Part shown: positions 1 through 5,888 of the stretch, piece after piece | Layout of the letters: each line of letters opens with the position of its first letter | Numbering within the stretch: position 1 is the first letter of the stretch | NCBI GenBank assembly: GCA_937873665.1 | Contig: CALMYW010000019.1 | Coordinates: 1 to 11,212 of the forward strand | Origin: an uncultured Sphingorhabdus sp. | Lineage (GTDB): Bacteria; Pseudomonadota; Alphaproteobacteria; Sphingomonadales; Sphingomonadaceae | Reading direction: 5' to 3' | Length of the DNA stretch: 11,212 nucleotides | Program-made: the position numbers and the translations under genes | Notes under the pieces: model-generated | What the model was told of the DNA's origin: nothing | The model's database searches: none | The model's input: the letters and a program-made list of their open reading frames with translations, nothing else

Positions 1-17
1 GACCTGGCGGGCGAGTA

Positions 18-1268
18 CTACCGTGAATCTGTGTCCCAATAATGCACTGGGGCCACGATGTCGGCAATGCCCAAGGCGATCACCAGACGCAGCCACCGAT
101 GATGAATCGGCAGGTAATCGACGGGCAGCACCAGAAACACGGTCAGGGGATCATCGCCCTTGAGGTCGGCAAAGCGGAAGTCGCTTTGCCCTAGATGCTC
201 GCGCAGCAGCGGGCTTTCGAGGAACAGTGTGTTCGCCTGCGCGGTTGAAAAAACGCCTGCCCGCACTTCCTCGGAAAGGCTCGCAAGGCGGCTTGCTGTG
301 TTGACCACCGCCGGGATGGTTGAACGGGCCATCGCCTCGCCTAGATCGAAAAACTCTTCCGGTGTGCAGCACAAAATATCGCGCACGCGCCCAAGGTGGC
401 GACGGCCTGCCTCTTCTGGCGCTGTGGCAACATGGAGAGCAATGCCAAACACCGCGCCCTTGGCCTGATCATCCCAGAACGGGTCTTTCTCGCTCTTGTT
501 CGTGATGAGCGCTTCGGCCACCAGCATCGCATCTTCAATCAGGCTAGGGCTATCAGCTTGCAACAGATCAAGCGGGTTGAATCGCGCCGAGGGCAATCCC
601 GTGATGCCCCACGGATCAAGCACGCAGCTTTTGCCGATGGCACTGCGCTGCTTGTGACTGATCATCGCATTCTCGCCCTTGGGATCGATGACAACCATCG
701 AGCGGCGCTGCGTCAGTAAATTGGGAATGATGGCCGACACGCCTTTGCCCGATTGGGTGGGCGCGATCGTTACCAGATGGCGATTGCCCTTGTAGTGGAG
801 GGGATAAGCAACACCCTGCTGTAATTCCTTAGCGCGTTCCTTGCGATTAGGGTTGCGCAAGAAGCCCAGACGGACGCCCGTTGTGCCGATCAAATCATGC
901 GCGGCAGCGTGCTCGGGCGTGGCAAATTCCGCCGAGCCGAACACCATGTCGCGCCCGCCAAGGCGCAGGCCGAGCGCTTCGATCAGCTTGAGAATGACGA
1001 CGATGCCGAGCAGTGAGATTTGCAGGCTGCTACTGCCCACAGCCTGCACGATAGCTCCATAGGACTCGGTGCCCCTGCCGATAAGCCCGATCAAAAAGAA
1101 GGCGACTAGGCCGCTTCCCAAAATGCGAACGGCGCGGCTGCTGCATAGCAGTGCCCAGAACCGCTTGAGAAAATCAAGGAAGCCATCGCCAAAGCCATCC
1201 TTGCGCAGGTAATGGAATATGGCGACGAGCTGCGCGATCCATACGAGCCAGACAAGGGCAGTCAGCAT
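18..1268 (-). CDS. traG: VirD4/TraG type IV coupling protein, C-terminally truncated
   Basis: Coupling proteins of this family are inner-membrane ATPases that bring the relaxase-DNA complex to the type IV secretion channel. The N-terminus has hydrophobic segments at about residues 1-20, 46-64 and 84-104. The Walker A motif APTQSGKGVS is at 169-178 (K175), and the family motif VVIDPKGE is at 192-199. The frame follows the family through VFLVLPVDYLPIHHRWLRL and on to about residue 405, then ends with an unrelated short tail (HYWDTDSR) and TAG. Family members are usually well over 500 residues and carry a Walker B block of the LLDEF type after this point; it is missing here. The ATG follows GAGAGG, and the gene lies 17 nt after the 91-codon gene, so the two are probably co-transcribed. 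An insertion, deletion or rearrangement at about 45-55 is likely, and the product is probably inactive. Confidence 0.85.
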   Translation of the reverse strand: MLTALVWLVWIAQLVAIFHYLRKDGFGDGFLDFLKRFWALLCSSRAVRILGSGLVAFFLIGLIGRGTESYGAIVQAVGSSSLQISLLGIVVILKLIEALGLRLGGRDMVFGSAEFATPEHAAAHDLIGTTGVRLGFLRNPNRKERAKELQQGVAYPLHYKGNRHLVTIAPTQSGKGVSAIIPNLLTQRRSMVVIDPKGENAMISHKQRSAIGKSCVLDPWGITGLPSARFNPLDLLQADSPSLIEDAMLVAEALITNKSEKDPFWDDQAKGAVFGIALHVATAPEEAGRRHLGRVRDILCCTPEEFFDLGEAMARSTIPAVVNTASRLASLSEEVRAGVFSTAQANTLFLESPLLREHLGQSDFRFADLKGDDPLTVFLVLPVDYLPIHHRWLRLVIALGIADIVAPVHYWDTDSR

Positions 1269-1285
1269 AATAGGCCTCTCTTTCG

Positions 1286-1561
1286 TTAGCGGCTCTTCCC
1301 GAAATCTTGGGTAGGGTTGCGTTTTTGGGCATCTTGGCGCTGCTGTTGCAGGCGCTCACGGAGCGCGGCGTTGCGATCCGCCGCGATGGCGCGATGCGCT
1401 TCGGCATCACCCGCACCCCGCAAGGGTTGACCGGGCCGTAACGCCGGAGCGGGCGGGCGGTCCCGCGTTTGCTGCGGGGCCTGCTGCTGCTTTTGCGCGT
1501 GCTTATCACGCAGCCGCGCAAAAGCTTGGCGGGCACGGTCCTGATTTTGCTCGATGCTCAC
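1286..1561 (-). CDS. Small hydrophilic Gln/Arg-rich protein upstream of traG
   Basis: I do not recognise a named family. The 91-residue product is strongly hydrophilic and rich in Gln, Arg and Ala, with helix-forming ends (residues 1-30 and 58-85) around a Pro-rich middle. It has no membrane segment or signal peptide. The start is a GTG two nucleotides after the TAG of the 46-codon gene upstream, with only a weak ribosome-binding site of its own, which suggests translational coupling. It is followed after 17 nt by traG, so the three genes look like one transcription unit. Position suggests a mobilization accessory role, but that is inference only. The overlapping frame at 1174-1536 runs into traG and is read as a shadow. 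Confidence 0.65.
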   Translation of the reverse strand: MSIEQNQDRARQAFARLRDKHAQKQQQAPQQTRDRPPAPALRPGQPLRGAGDAEAHRAIAADRNAALRERLQQQRQDAQKRNPTQDFGKSR

Positions 1562-1563
1562 GG

Positions 1564-1704
1564 CTATCGCAGCGAGGAATCAGGAGGGAAGCATAGGATG
1601 GGCGCAAGCGATTTGTTGCCCCAGAGACAATGGTGATGCGTGTCGCAGCACCCCAGATTGACACCACAAATTGGGCAGGGTCGAGAATGGTAGGCGTGAC
1701 GCAT
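1564..1704 (-). CDS. 46-residue Cys/His-rich small protein, probable zinc knuckle
   Basis: The 46-residue product carries CPICG at residues 10-14, then Cys19, Cys20, His23, His24, His25 and Cys26, with one more Cys at 38. This spacing resembles a zinc knuckle or zinc ribbon; metal binding is inferred. The start chosen is the ATG whose upstream DNA reads AAGGAGACGCATC, an almost ideal Shine-Dalgarno at good spacing; a longer frame up to 1749 exists but lacks such a site. Its TAG is two bases before the GTG of the next gene, so it heads a tight group with the 91-codon gene and traG. Being this short, it is easily missed by gene finders. Function is unknown; a DNA- or protein-binding accessory of transfer would fit the context. 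Confidence 0.55.
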   Translation of the reverse strand: MRHAYHSRPCPICGVNLGCCDTHHHCLWGNKSLAPILCFPPDSSLR

Positions 1705-1734
1705 GATGCGTCTCCTTGTTGCGAGGTGGCAAAC

Positions 1735-1766
1735 CCCCGCCGCAGACATTGGAGCCTACGGCGGGG
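1735..1766 (-). terminator. 8-bp inverted repeat between two small genes, possible terminator or attenuator
   Basis: CCCCGCCG (1735-1742) and CGGCGGGG (1759-1766) are perfect complements around a 16-nt loop. Read on the minus strand the stem is followed by GTTTGCC, a weak T tract, so it may only partly terminate transcription between the 43-codon gene and the 46-codon gene. Confidence 0.4.
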
Positions 1767-1773
1767 TGTTGTC

Positions 1774-1905
1774 TCAGCCCTTGCTGCCCGAAGCGGTAGC
1801 AGCAGTCTGCGCCTGAGTTGAACTCAGGGTTGGATTCTGCGCCATGAACTGGGCTGCGGTGGTCGGCGGCGAGTTGCGACCGAGGTTTACGTCATAATTG
1901 GACAT
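1774..1905 (-). CDS. 43-residue small protein with a strong ribosome-binding site
   Basis: The frame begins with ATG at 1905, preceded on the minus strand by TAGGAGGGCAAAACA, a near-consensus Shine-Dalgarno at good spacing, and it ends with TGA at 1774-1776. The product starts MSNYDVNLGRNSPPTTAAQF and continues with a Ser/Thr/Gln/Ala-rich tail. It has no Cys, no charged cluster and no membrane segment, and is probably disordered. I know no family for it. The case for a real gene is the ribosome site, the uninterrupted frame and its place at the head of the minus-strand cluster leading to traG. A palindrome lies about 100 bp upstream and a GC-rich hairpin 8 bp downstream. Confidence 0.5.
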   Translation of the reverse strand: MSNYDVNLGRNSPPTTAAQFMAQNPTLSSTQAQTAATASGSKG

Positions 1906-2000
1906 TGTTTTGCCCTCCTAGGGCGGCTCCGCAGGTGGCGGGGAGCAGCGCAGCCGACTCAATATCGAGCCGGTAGTAGAGGAATGTCATCCGAGATATG

Positions 2001-2038
2001 AATGACACATTAACGTGACGTCCCGTTAATGTGTCATT
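2001..2038. repeat. 38-bp near-perfect palindrome
   Basis: Arms AATGACACATTAACG (2001-2015) and CGTTAATGTGTCATT (2024-2038) are perfect inverted repeats. The 8-bp centre TGACGTCC is itself palindromic except for its outer pair, so 18 of 19 pairs match. It overlaps the stop codon (2034-2036) of the gene to its right. There is no T run on either side, so a standard intrinsic terminator is not favoured; an operator or recombination site for a dimeric protein, or a cruciform, is possible. Confidence 0.8.
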
Positions 2039-3056
2039 TGGGTGCCATAGTCTGTGACTGGCGCTCTCTATAGCGCACATTGCGGCGGCGCGCTTTTAGG
2101 CGCTCCGCCGCAAGTTTCTGGACTACTTTTGGGTTGTTAGAAGATAAGAGTTGCTCAACTTTGGCTTGACGAGGTGGAGGCAGAATCGTTCCTGCGTCAG
2201 TGTTTGTATCCCTGCATCGCCCACGCACCGCCTGCACGAGCTTGTCATCGCCAAGTCGCTTGATGTCATCCTGATAAAGAACACCGGCTTCTATATACGC
2301 ACCCCATACCCGGTTGAGGAATTCAATCGGGTTTTCCTTGCGGCCCAGATCGGCCCGCACTGTGCGCTGCGCATAGATTTCCGGTGCTTTAGACGGCAAG
2401 GCGAGGGCGGGTTGCGTCTGTGTTGTTGGCGCAGCGTTCGTTGACGCTTGATCGATTAGACTTCCAAGCGACGAGACCGCATCAGCAAATTTAGCGGTGA
2501 TGGTTTCATTGCCTGTGCCGAGTTCCTCAAAAACTGGCGACAGTGCATCAAGCGCAAGGGCTGCGCCATTGTTAAATTGGCCCTTGACTTTCAATAAATT
2601 CTCTACGTAATTTGCAAAATTTTTATTATCCACTAAGGATAATTTTACATCAGAAAGTGGGAAAATGATACTATAATCTATTTCCTCACCATCTTTATGA
2701 ATTTTATCCTTCAATACATCTATTTTTAATTCACCGAGAGGCTGACCCAATTTTAGTTTTGATACAGTTCCTGAGATTTCAGAGATAATTTTTAAAGTCT
2801 TTATGTTTCCTTCAAGCGCAGATTTAAGAGCAGCCTCTACTGAGGCTGCGTTTAGGGTTGCGGTTTTAGCCTTCCCTCCTCTTGATTGAAGCCTGCCATC
2901 AACGCGCAATTTGAATTCATTGCGCCTTGGTATGATCGTGATGTGATTGGCTGGGGACGGGGAGAGGGCAGCAATCAGGCGATCAATACCACCCTTGGCA
3001 TGCACGCCATCCCGTAAGGTTTTGGCCTCTTTCTCCGATAGTTTTAAGAATCCCAA
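2034..3056 (-). CDS. Unrecognised protein of about 340 residues in the oriT leading region
   Basis: I cannot assign a family. Counted from the TTG at 3056, the product is about 340 residues. It begins with a charged helical segment (GFLKLSEKEAKTLRDG), has a lysine-rich middle, then an Ala/Pro/Gln/Thr linker, and ends with a conserved-looking block (ENPIEFLNRVWGAYIEAGVL) and a very basic C-terminus. No membrane segment or catalytic motif is visible. The frame is open up to 3119 (another TTG) after a TAG at 3126-3128, but the TTG at 3056 has GAGGG seven bases upstream while 3119 has no ribosome site. The stretch coding for the middle (about 2560-2830) is strikingly AT-rich compared with both ends, so the gene looks mosaic. 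It is divergent from the relaxase across oriT and would enter a recipient first; a role in transfer or establishment is inference. Confidence 0.7.
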   Translation of the reverse strand: MGFLKLSEKEAKTLRDGVHAKGGIDRLIAALSPSPANHITIIPRRNEFKLRVDGRLQSRGGKAKTATLNAASVEAALKSALEGNIKTLKIISEISGTVSKLKLGQPLGELKIDVLKDKIHKDGEEIDYSIIFPLSDVKLSLVDNKNFANYVENLLKVKGQFNNGAALALDALSPVFEELGTGNETITAKFADAVSSLGSLIDQASTNAAPTTQTQPALALPSKAPEIYAQRTVRADLGRKENPIEFLNRVWGAYIEAGVLYQDDIKRLGDDKLVQAVRGRCRDTNTDAGTILPPPRQAKVEQLLSSNNPKVVQKLAAERLKARRRNVRYRERQSQTMAPK

Positions 3057-3186
3057 CTCAATACCCTCGTATCTGGTGCTTGGGGGGTGCTGGACCAAAC
3101 CCAGTCTGCAGGCGAGCAATCTGATCTATCGGAGCGTGACATTCAAGAGTTCCGATTTCCTTACCCACTATCGAGCATTCTGTGAT

Positions 3187-3192
3187 ATTATA
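3187..3192 (-). promoter_or_regulatory. Possible -10 element (TATAAT) facing left from oriT
   Basis: The minus strand reads TATAAT just beside the nick site. No good -35 is seen at 16-18 bp, where the oriT stem and nick sequence lie. If used, this promoter would drive the 2034-3056 gene and be under relaxosome control. Confidence 0.3.
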
Positions 3193-3199
3193 GAAATGT

Positions 3200-3229
3200 A
3201 GGGCGCACTTTTGGGTTTGTTCCAAACCC
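3200..3229 (-). other. oriT: Origin of transfer (oriT), MOBQ/RSF1010-like nick region
   Basis: On the minus strand the sequence reads GGGTTTG, GAA, CAAACCC (a perfect 7-bp stem with a 3-nt loop, 3213-3229), then AAAAGTGCGCCCT. From established knowledge, the RSF1010/R1162 oriT is an inverted repeat followed by TAAGTGCG|CCCT, nicked at the bar. The match to AAGTGCGCCCT is exact, and the relaxase gene lies 270 bp away. By analogy, the relaxase would attach to the 5' CCCT end and the DNA to the left (traG side) would be transferred first. Confidence 0.85.
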
Positions 3230-3236
3230 GTGCGCG

Positions 3237-3349
3237 TTGGGCCGGTGGCCCAAGCAGGATGACCCGTCATCCCGCACCCTACGGCCAAGGGGCTTTCCCC
3301 TTGGAACCCCATAGCCGGAGCTTTTTGCTCCGGTCCCGCCAGTGGCGGG
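3237..3349. repeat. Array of five consecutive perfect stem-loops beside oriT
   Basis: After the oriT hairpin come TTGGGCC/GGCCCAA (3237-3253, loop GGT), GGATGAC/GTCATCC (3257-3272), CCAAGGGG/CCCCTTGG (3285-3304, loop CTTT), CCGGAGC/GCTCCGG (3315-3333, loop of five T) and CCCGCC/GGCGGG (3335-3349, loop AGT). All stems are perfect and differ in sequence, so folding rather than sequence seems to be conserved. The rest up to the relaxase start holds an 8-bp palindrome (3370-3377) and two mutually exclusive hairpins at 3443-3458 and 3456-3469. Confidence 0.8.
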
Positions 3350-3500
3350 CAGTGTTGACCTTGGCAGGAGTCATGACCTGTGCAGATGACATCGGCCCTT
3401 CCCTCTGGCGTCACGCAATCGGCAGAGCCTGCTAGCGGTACCCGCGATTGTGGTCGCGCATTCATGCGCATGTGACCGCAACCGACGAGGAGGCCGCTTT

Positions 3501-4973
3501 GTGGCGATCTATTCCTGCAATCTCACCTCGGTAGGCCGGACCACGCATCAGGCGGGCACGGCAGGGGCGCATTTGCGCTATATCGCGCGGCCAGAGGCGC
3601 AGCCCGTCTTGGACGGCCACGCCATGCCGCTCGATCCTGCCAAGGCTCGCACATGGATGGATAGGGCCGAGGCAGAAGATCGCAAGAATGCCCGCGTCAT
3701 GGACAAAATTCGCGTTGCCCTGCCCCGTGAGCTGGACGAAGCGCAACGGGCCGAGCTGGTGCGGGATTTTTGTCATGGGATCACAGGCGACCGGGTGCCG
3801 TGGCTGTTTGCCATCCACCAGACCGGCAAGGATGCGCACAACCCCCATGCGCATATCGTGATCCGTGACCGCGACCTTGAAACCGGCAAACGTGTGTTGC
3901 GTCTCTCCGATAACATGCGGGACCGGGAAGCCGCAGGACTTGAACCCAAGGCCGTTGAATGGATACGCGAGCGGTGGGAGCATCATGCCAATCAGGCGCT
4001 TGAAAAGGCGGGTGTTGATGCACGGATCGACCGGCGATCATTGGAAACGCAGGGCATCGAGCGCGAGCCGACCATTCATATCGGGCCTCGCGCCCAGCAT
4101 ATTGATGGGTATGTGCAACGCCCTGAATCCAAGATCGTCACAACCGGCAATGGCCGCGAGATCGACTATCCGATGATCGATGCAGGGCGCACCCGCAAAG
4201 AGCGTCAGGCCGAGATCATCGACATGAATCTTGAACGCGCGGTGCGCTCGCCTGATTTCGAAACGCGCGAATGGGCCGTGTTTGAAAAACAGCAACGTGC
4301 CGCCGACCGCGTGCTCGATGCCGAGCTGACAGCGCAGGCTCGCCGGCGCACCTTGGAGGAACGCCGGCTGCGCTCCCGCTTCCGCGAGGAAGGCGCAGCT
4401 ATTCGGCAAGCCCGTGATACGGATTATCAGGCGCGGATGCAGGCGCACCGCGCCGAACATGGCGCGGCCACCCGCATCATGCGCGACCGGCACGCTGAGG
4501 AACAGACCGCGCTTGCCAAGCGTCACGGCCAGTTTTGGAGCCGTGCGCTTGAAGCGGTGGACATCACGGGTAGAACCCGCCGCCGCAAATCGGGCGAGAA
4601 ACGGGATTTGGAGGCCGCACAGCGGGATGAACGCCGTAAGGTGGGGCAACAGGCCAGAGCGCAGCGACAGGCCATCAGGGACGATCTAACGGGGCTTTAT
4701 GCGCCGCAAGCACAAGACTGGCGGCAACGACGCGGCGAAGCGTTATCGGAGCTTCGCACCCGACACCTGCACCAAGAGGCCCTTGCTGATCAAAAGCGGC
4801 AGCACCGCGAAGCGGAGCGCGAGCAAGGGCGACAGCATGTTGCGCAGGCGATTCAGGACATGAAACGACGCACCAAGAGTGACGATCAAGAGCTTCGACG
4901 GATGGAAGCGATCAGAGAGCAACTGCGCAAACAGCGCGAGCAACGGGGCAGCGGGCCGAGTTTGGGACGTTAG
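3501..4973 (+). CDS. mobA: MobA/MobL-family (MOBQ) relaxase
   Basis: This enzyme nicks oriT and pilots the strand into the recipient. The start is the GTG at 3501: it is preceded by GAGGAGG at ideal spacing and gives an N-terminus (MAIYSCNLTSVGR) matching the family's usual MAIY start; a longer frame back to the GTG at 3450 has no such support. In the resulting 490 residues, Tyr27 in HLRYIAR aligns with the catalytic Tyr25 of R1162 MobA (in DYIQREG). The metal-binding histidines are in AIHQTGKDAHNPHAHIV: His106, His116 and His118. From about residue 240 to the end the protein is highly charged (Arg, Glu, Gln) and probably a long coiled coil; I see no helicase or primase domain. Its TAG overlaps the stop of the convergent partition gene. 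Confidence 0.92.
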   Translation: MAIYSCNLTSVGRTTHQAGTAGAHLRYIARPEAQPVLDGHAMPLDPAKARTWMDRAEAEDRKNARVMDKIRVALPRELDEAQRAELVRDFCHGITGDRVPWLFAIHQTGKDAHNPHAHIVIRDRDLETGKRVLRLSDNMRDREAAGLEPKAVEWIRERWEHHANQALEKAGVDARIDRRSLETQGIEREPTIHIGPRAQHIDGYVQRPESKIVTTGNGREIDYPMIDAGRTRKERQAEIIDMNLERAVRSPDFETREWAVFEKQQRAADRVLDAELTAQARRRTLEERRLRSRFREEGAAIRQARDTDYQARMQAHRAEHGAATRIMRDRHAEEQTALAKRHGQFWSRALEAVDITGRTRRRKSGEKRDLEAAQRDERRKVGQQARAQRQAIRDDLTGLYAPQAQDWRQRRGEALSELRTRHLHQEALADQKRQHREAEREQGRQHVAQAIQDMKRRTKSDDQELRRMEAIREQLRKQREQRGSGPSLGR

Positions 4974-5206
4974 GCCAGTTTTTCCCCCAGAATGTCGCGC
5001 AGATAATCCGCAATCGTGATGCCCTCCCCTGCCACATGCAATTTGAGCTGGCGGTGCAGAGGTTTAGGCAGATCGAGCGTAATGCGCACCATATCGGCCT
5101 TGTCCTGTTTGGGGCGGAGATCGCGGGCGCGGGGTTCCTCCCCAGCCTCTACAAAGGCTTGTGCCGCATCGCGCGGCTTGAGGCGAATGGGAATGGTCTT
5201 GCTCAT
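4970..5206 (-). CDS. Ribbon-helix-helix protein, likely ParA partner
   Basis: This small protein (78 residues) probably binds the plasmid centromere and stimulates the ParA ATPase, as ParG-like RHH proteins do. The N-terminal 35 residues are basic and probably flexible. The C-terminal half has the RHH pattern: strand MVRITLDLP (39-47), helix one about 48-60 and helix two about 63-75 (TIADYLRDILGEKL). Its ATG overlaps the parA stop as ATGA, the typical sign of translational coupling, so the two are made together. Its TAA overlaps the TAG of the convergent relaxase gene by three bases, leaving no room for a terminator. The assignment as partition partner rests on gene order and fold pattern; an autorepressor role is likely too. 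Confidence 0.8.
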   Translation of the reverse strand: MSKTIPIRLKPRDAAQAFVEAGEEPRARDLRPKQDKADMVRITLDLPKPLHRQLKLHVAGEGITIADYLRDILGEKLA

Positions 5207-5829
5207 GCGGCCACCTTTTCAATCTCTTTGACGAATGCCGCCATTTCGGCGGCGGCCCTGCCCTTCGGATCACGTTCCGTGACAGTTTCACCCGTCGCGG
5301 CACTTTCCGCAAAGATCACGCGTTGTGCAATTTCCGTGGACAGCACGGGGAATGGCAACTCGCTCAATACATCCTTTGCTGATTTACTGATTGCAGTATT
5401 TGCGGTTTTGCGGTTCAGAATGAAGGCGGCTTTCAGATCGGGCTTGTAGGTCATCGCCTCTTGAATGAGATCGACCGTCTCTTGTGCGGCCCACAGATCA
5501 TAGGGGCTGGGCTGGACCGGAATCAGGATGAAATCCGCCGCCATGATCACCGACCGCGCCAGATCAGACGCGCGAGGCGGGCCATCAATCACGACATGAG
5601 CATAGCCATGCGCGATTTGTTCAATGTCGCGGTGGATGGTGGGCTTGGCGAGGGCTGTCACTGTGAAGGGCGGCGCGGCTTCGCGTTGCGATGACCACGA
5701 CACCGCCGAGCCTTGCGGATCGGCATCAAGCAACATGGTGCGTCCCTTTTTGGCAAGAGCGGCGGCAAGGTGAACAGCCAGTGTGGTTTTACCGACACCG
5801 CCTTTCTGATTGAGCAGGGCAACGATCAT
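5203..5829 (-). CDS. parA: ParA-family partition ATPase
   Basis: ParA drives segregation of plasmid copies by ATP-dependent cycling on nucleoid DNA. The 208-residue product is of the short type, without an N-terminal DNA-binding domain. The deviant Walker A motif KGGVGKTT is at residues 9-16 right after the start, the A' block LLDADPQGS follows, and the Walker B-like strand is HVVIDGPPR. The start is the ATG at 5829, preceded by GGAGACAAT and giving the usual MIVALLNQKGG N-terminus; the frame runs back to 5994 inside repA but that part is out of place. It lies 59 bp after repA and is coupled to the downstream RHH gene. An inverted repeat in the gap is a likely operator. Confidence 0.93.
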   Translation of the reverse strand: MIVALLNQKGGVGKTTLAVHLAAALAKKGRTMLLDADPQGSAVSWSSQREAAPPFTVTALAKPTIHRDIEQIAHGYAHVVIDGPPRASDLARSVIMAADFILIPVQPSPYDLWAAQETVDLIQEAMTYKPDLKAAFILNRKTANTAISKSAKDVLSELPFPVLSTEIAQRVIFAESAATGETVTERDPKGRAAAEMAAFVKEIEKVAA

Positions 5830-5843
5830 ATTGTCTCCGTAAT

Positions 5844-5865
5844 GCAGTAAATCATGTGATACTGC
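5844..5865. promoter_or_regulatory. Inverted repeat upstream of parA, candidate operator or centromere half-site
   Basis: GCAGTA (5844-5849) and TACTGC (5860-5865) are perfect inverted arms, and ATCA/TGAT (5851-5854, 5857-5860) sit inside them. The site fills much of the 59-bp repA-parA gap just before the parA ribosome site. Binding by the RHH protein or ParA is inference. Confidence 0.45.
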
Positions 5866-5888
5866 TTTATGTATCGCATGATTCGCCG

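Noticed and set aside
1174..1536. Minus-strand frame of 120 codons overlapping traG and the 91-codon gene
   Set aside because: It overlaps the well-supported traG N-terminus and is a frame shadow.
1892..1990. 32-codon minus-strand frame (starting MTFLYYRLDI) that overlaps the start of the 43-codon gene
   Set aside because: It might be a leader peptide because it overlaps the next start by 14 bp, but its ribosome site is weak and nothing else supports it.
3058..3471. Minus-strand frame of 137 codons across the oriT region
   Set aside because: It runs through oriT and six hairpins, has no ribosome site, and overlaps the start of the 2034-3056 gene; it is best read as chance.
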